Shown here in pieces: positions 60,523-64,000 of a stretch of DNA of 64,000 bases. This DNA comes from JACPNO01 sp963825405. GTDB lineage: Bacteria; Acidobacteriota; Terriglobia; Bryobacterales; Bryobacteraceae. Within the stretch, counting starts at the first letter, position 1, and each line of letters begins with the position of its first letter. Both the position numbers and the translations under genes were made by a program. Below the pieces are notes generated by a model. That model worked only from the letters and a program-made list of their open reading frames with translations, had not been told where the DNA came from and did not search any database. The DNA lies in assembly GCA_963825405.1 (NCBI GenBank), contig CAWGTB010000003.1, positions 992,001 through 1,056,000 on the forward strand, read 5' to 3'.

Positions 60523-61953
60523 TGCTCCACATCCCCCTGCTGCGGAGTGGGAGACCGTATCGCAGCCTGGATACGATTCGCGTCCCGCACCACCGAACGC
60601 GAGAGCCTTTTGTTGAAGTGAGCCAGGCCAATGTGGGTCTAATACGTCGCGACCTTCTGGGCCAGGAAAGCGCTCAGGAAATGCTGGCGCGATTTTCCAT
60701 TGACGAACTTACACGCATCTGTCGTGTTGCGGCAGAGCATTTTTTGAACGGCTCGCTCCCTCTTGGCGACACCGCGCAATCGCCCGAGGATTACGTTCTT
60801 CAAGTATCGGCGACTACCGGCATGCCGCACGTCCTGGTGCGCCGCAACATGCAAAAGATTACCGGCATGCTGGCGGAGATGCGCAGCGTGCTGGCTGGAC
60901 TCACCCGCAATCTCGATCTGAAAATTCTCGATGCGGGCTCGGGCGAACTCAACGGGCAGGCGCTGAGTTTTTTTCCGCGTGGACGGTCGCTCGGCGTGGT
61001 GCTGCCCAGCAATTCACCCGGCGTTCATTCGCTGTGGATTCCAGCGTTTGCGCTGAAGACGCTGCTGGTATTGAAGCCGGGCAGTGCCGAGCCATGGACG
61101 CCGTATCGCATCGTGCAAGCGCTGATCCGGGCTGGTGCGCCGCCCGAAGCGTTCAACTACTATCCCGCCGATCACGCCGGCGCCGGCGAAATTCTGCGGC
61201 AGTGCGGGCGCGGCATGTTGTTCGGCGACATCGGCTCGACCAAATCCTGGCGCGATGATCCGCGCATTGAGCTGCACGGGCCGGGCTATAGCAAGATCGT
61301 CATTGGCGAGGATCAAATCGGCCACTGGGAAGAAATATTTGGACGTGATGGTCGCGTCTATTCTGGAAAATGGCGGGCGCTCTTGCGTCAATGCGTCCGG
61401 CATTTGGGTTCCGTCGCATGCCGCCGAAATCGCGGAAGCTCTGGCTGAACGCCTGGCCCGCGTGATGCCGCGCGAGGCCGCCGATCCCGGCGCCCAGATC
61501 GCACCCTTCGCCGATGCCGGAGTTGCCCAGCGCATCAACGACATGATCGAGAGCGAGATCGATGGCGCCTGCGACGTCACCGCCGCGCACAGGAAAGCCG
61601 GCCGCCTCGCAGTATTCCAGGGCTGCTCGTACTTGCTTCCTACCATCATTCATTGCCCGAGCCCCGAACATCCGCTTGCCAATCGCGAGTTCCTGTTTCC
61701 GTTCGCCAGCGTGGTGCAAGTGAACCAGGACCAGCTTCCCGAAGCGCTGGGGCCGACACTGGTGGCGACCGTGATCACCGCCGATCGCAAGCTGGCCGAC
61801 CGATTCCTACGCTCGCCGCTCGTCGGCCGCTTGAATTTGGGCGCGATTGCAACCAACCAAATCCGCTGGGATCAGCCGCACGAAGGCAATCTTTTTGATC
61901 ATCTGTATGCGCGGCGCGCTTTTCAACAGGAGTGCGAATTGGTGGCGGAATGA
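60522..61953 (+). CDS. LuxC/GriC-like acyl-CoA reductase (aldehyde dehydrogenase fold), one frame break
   Basis: The product, about 477 residues, has GRSLGVVLPSNSPGVHSLWIPAFALKTLLVLKPGS and GYSKIVIGEDQIGHWE in the first frame. After a shift near 61335 it continues YLDVMVASILENGGRSCVNASGIWVP, with the catalytic Cys in GRSCVNASG. It would reduce an activated acyl group to an aldehyde with NAD(P)H. It overlaps the ligase-like gene before it (TGATG) and the glycosyltransferase gene after it (ATGA). A single extra base explains the break. Confidence 0.78.
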
Positions 61954-63261
61954 AGATTCTCGCCATCACCGCCGGCGCTGCCAATATGTATTGCGGCAGT
62001 TGTCTGCGCGATAATGCGCTGGCCGCGGAGTTGATGGCGCAGGGTCACGACGTCACCCTGATTCCGGTGTACACGCCGGTGCGCAATGACGAGCCCAGCG
62101 TCAGCAGGAAACGCGTTTTCTTCGGTGGCATCAGCGTTTATCTCGAGCAGCACATGGCGCTGTTCCGGCATACTCCGGCGATTCTCGATCGCCTGTGGGA
62201 TTCCGCGCGTGTCATCCAGGCGGTCTCGCGCGGGTCCATTGCCACCAATCCGCACTTACTGGGCGCGCTCACCGTTTCCATGCTGCGTGGCGAGGATGGC
62301 TACCAGCGCAAAGAACTAGACAAGCTGCTGGCATGGCTCGTTAAGCAGCCTGCGCCCGATGTCGTGTGTCTGCCGAATTCCATGTTGATCGGCTTGGCGA
62401 AACCGCTCGCAAAAGCGTTGGGTCGCCCGGTATGCTGCACGCTGCAAGGGCGAAGATTTGTTTCTGGAAGGGCTCGGCGAGCCTTGGCGCGGGCAGGCGC
62501 TGGAACTCATTCGCGCCGCCGTACCGCACGTGGACGCCTTTCTAGCGGTGAGCGAATACTACACCGAATTCATGCGTGGCTATCTGCAAATTCCGCAACA
62601 CAAGATCCATGTCGTTCCTCTCGGCATCAACCTTAAGGGCATGGACCCCGGCTATCGCATTCGCTCGAATTGTTTCACCGTCGGTTATTTCGCGCGCGTC
62701 GCGCCGGAAAAAGGGCTGCACGTTTTGTGCGAAGCCTACCGGCGTCTCCGCCACGACACAGAATTTTCCGGAGCCGCGCTCGAAGTCGCCGGATATCTTG
62801 CTCCAGAGCATCGCGGTTATCTGCAGGGCATCGAACGCAAGATCAAAGAGTGGGGGCTATCAGGCGATTTCCGCTATCGCGGCGAGTTGGATCGCGCTCA
62901 CAAAATCGAATTTCTGCGCAATCTCGACGTGCTCTCCGTGCCCGCCACCTACGACGAGCCCAAGGGCGTTTTTGCCCTGGAGGCCATGGCGCTGGGGATT
63001 CCAATCGTCCAGCCGCGGCGCGGCGCGTTTCCAGAGATCGTGGCAAAAACCGGTGGCGGCGTTCTGTTCGAGCCGGACGATCCCGCCGCTTTAGCCGATG
63101 CCATTTTTGCATTGTGGAAAGATTCCGCACGCCTGGAGCAGCTCGGCCGCAACGCGGCGCAGGGTGTTCGCGAGCATTATCCGGTGGCCAACATGGCGCG
63201 GCGCGCGCTCGAAGTTTATCGCGCCGTTCAGGAGAAAGCGGCCGTTGCTCCAGCTCACTGA
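61950..63261 (+). CDS. GT4-type glycosyltransferase, one frame break
   Basis: The ATG at 61950 starts MKILAITAGAANMYCGSCLR, the N-terminal lobe of a GT-B enzyme. The frame breaks near 62452 in a short G-run. Repair reads CCTLQGEDLFLEGLGEPW and joins the C-terminal lobe (FTVGYFARVAPEKGLHVLCEAY, YDEPKGVFALEAMALGIPIVQP with the E-x7-E type motif). The total is about 437 residues. It transfers a sugar from an activated donor to an unknown acceptor. It is coupled to the reductase before it (ATGA) and overlaps the ABC ATPase after it by 17 bases. Confidence 0.82.
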
Positions 63262-63910
63262 GCTCGCCAAGGAATATCCGGCGCCGCGCGGTTCCATTCC
63301 GATTCTCTCCGGCGTTTCGCTTTCGCTGAATCGCGGTGACGCGGCATCGATTGTGGGGCCGTCAGGCAGCGGCAAAAGCACATTGCTTTACATCCTGGGA
63401 GCGCTTGAGCCACCAACTTCCGGAACGGTCACCCTGGATGGCCGCAACCCGTACGCGCTTCCGGAAAAAGAGCTGGCTGCGTTTCGCAACAAGCAAATCG
63501 GCTTCGTGTTTCAGGATCATTGCCTGCTGCCGCAATGCTCGGTTTTGGAAAACGTGCTGATCCCGACGCTGGTGGCCGAATCGCAGGAAGGCGTCCGCGA
63601 GCGCGCCCGCGTGCTGCTCGAGCAAGTGGGCCTGGCCGATCGCCTGGATCATCGTCCGGGCGAACTTTCCGGCGGTGAAAAGCAGCGTGTGGCAATCGCC
63701 CGGGCGTTGATTCGCGAGCCGCTCCTGCTGCTGTGCGACGAGCCCACCGGCAATCTCGATCAGTCTTCAGCCAACGCCGTCGCATCTCTGCTGTTCGATC
63801 TGCATCGCGCGCGCAATACCATCCTGATTGTCGTGACGCATAACCTGGAGCTGGCGGCAAAGTTTCCGATACGATTGGAGTTGACCGACCGTCGGCTGGT
63901 GCGCGTATGA
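63245..63910 (+). CDS. LolD/MacB-type ABC transporter ATP-binding protein
   Basis: This 221-residue ATPase has Walker A GPSGSGKSTLLYILG, the Q-loop FVFQDHCLLP, the signature LSGGEKQRVAIARALI, Walker B LLLLCDEPTGNLD and the H-loop VTHNLELA. The layout is that of LolD, MacB and FtsE-like ATPases, which work with FtsX-type permeases. The TTG at 63245 is the start, inside the end of the glycosyltransferase gene. The partner permease is not in the window. It could move the operon's product or a lipoprotein. Confidence 0.88.
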   Translation: MLQLTELAKEYPAPRGSIPILSGVSLSLNRGDAASIVGPSGSGKSTLLYILGALEPPTSGTVTLDGRNPYALPEKELAAFRNKQIGFVFQDHCLLPQCSVLENVLIPTLVAESQEGVRERARVLLEQVGLADRLDHRPGELSGGEKQRVAIARALIREPLLLLCDEPTGNLDQSSANAVASLLFDLHRARNTILIVVTHNLELAAKFPIRLELTDRRLVRV

Positions 63911-64000
63911 ATGTAACCGGCATCCTCGAAACCGCGCTGCACGTCGAGGATGTTGCGCGCTCCCGCCAGTTTTACCAAAACATTTTCGGCTTTCCTGTTC
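63907..64000 (+). CDS. VOC/glyoxalase-fold protein, cut by window end
   Basis: The ATG overlaps the ABC ATPase stop as ATGA. The visible residues (MNVTGILETALHVEDVARSR, then QFYQNIFGFPV) are the start of a vicinal-oxygen-chelate domain. The His of ALHVEDV is the usual first metal ligand. Function and length cannot be judged. Confidence 0.75.
   Translation, partial: MNVTGILETALHVEDVARSRQFYQNIFGFPV

Noticed and set aside
59431..61953. Bioluminescence locus (luxC and luxE)
   Set aside because: No luxA, luxB or luxD is present; the pair more likely reduces another carboxylic acid.
1..64000. tRNA, rRNA and CRISPR loci anywhere in the window
   Set aside because: No tRNA T-arm pattern, rRNA-like segment or regularly spaced repeats was noticed on either strand. 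A tRNAscan and CRISPR search would settle it.

Overview
The window looks like a chromosomal segment of an Acidobacteriota bacterium close to the Bryobacterales (Solibacter-like) lineage. The signs are two secreted VWFA-related acidobacterial-type proteins, a secreted protein with the Solibacter-type C-terminal domain (TIGR03437), an orphan FtsX/MacB-type permease of the acidobacterial duplicated kind, an Oar-like TonB receptor with a carboxypeptidase-regulatory-like N-terminus, a secretin fused to a cohesin-like domain, and moderately high GC. No rRNA, tRNA or CRISPR array was recognised. All calls come from reading the sequence; no database search was run.

Layout. 1-15.4 kb: two VWA secreted proteins, CCA tRNA nucleotidyltransferase, XerD-type recombinase, a small conserved protein, cytosine-deaminase-like enzyme, 2H phosphoesterase, uvrA, the TIGR03437-type protein, two pseudopilins and a gspD-like secretin with cohesin domain. 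15.4-22.2 kb: smpB, pepA, 3-hydroxyacyl-CoA dehydrogenase, a DUF4143 ATPase bracketed by palindromes, glgC and a TlpA-like protein. 22.2-28.9 kb: a micro-ORF, TadE and TadG-VWA genes, a membrane gene split by an IS630-type element with a passenger gene, and a sodium:solute symporter with a 38-residue membrane partner. 28.9-43.9 kb: rdgB, rph, a GPI-like gene, an MFS carrier, an S15-type hydrolase, a YheT-type hydrolase, cdsA-uppS, an O-antigen-ligase-like protein, a DUF885 protein and the orphan permease. 44-49.5 kb: a formate dehydrogenase operon fdnG-fdnH-fdnI-fdhE whose fdnG contains an in-frame UGA expected to encode selenocysteine. 49.5-59.4 kb: UBP zinc finger, DUF5996 protein, TonB receptor, two PQQ-propeller proteins, an amidase and an unnamed conserved protein. 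59.4-64 kb: a tightly coupled operon of an acyl-adenylate/CoA-ligase-like enzyme, a LuxC/GriC-like acyl reductase, a glycosyltransferase, an ABC ATPase and a VOC protein.

Many genes are broken by single-base frameshifts that can be repaired to family-typical products, often in short homopolymers, with the highest density from about 43.6 to 53.1 kb. This looks more like indel errors from reads or assembly than like gene decay, so the broken genes are annotated at full reconstructed extent and the breaks are described.

The most interesting items are the selenoprotein formate dehydrogenase operon, the IS630 insertion that can be undone on paper to the exact base, the palindrome-flanked ATPase, the two-component carboxylate-reductase-like operon, and a 21-residue peptide gene with a KTNVKAG motif.
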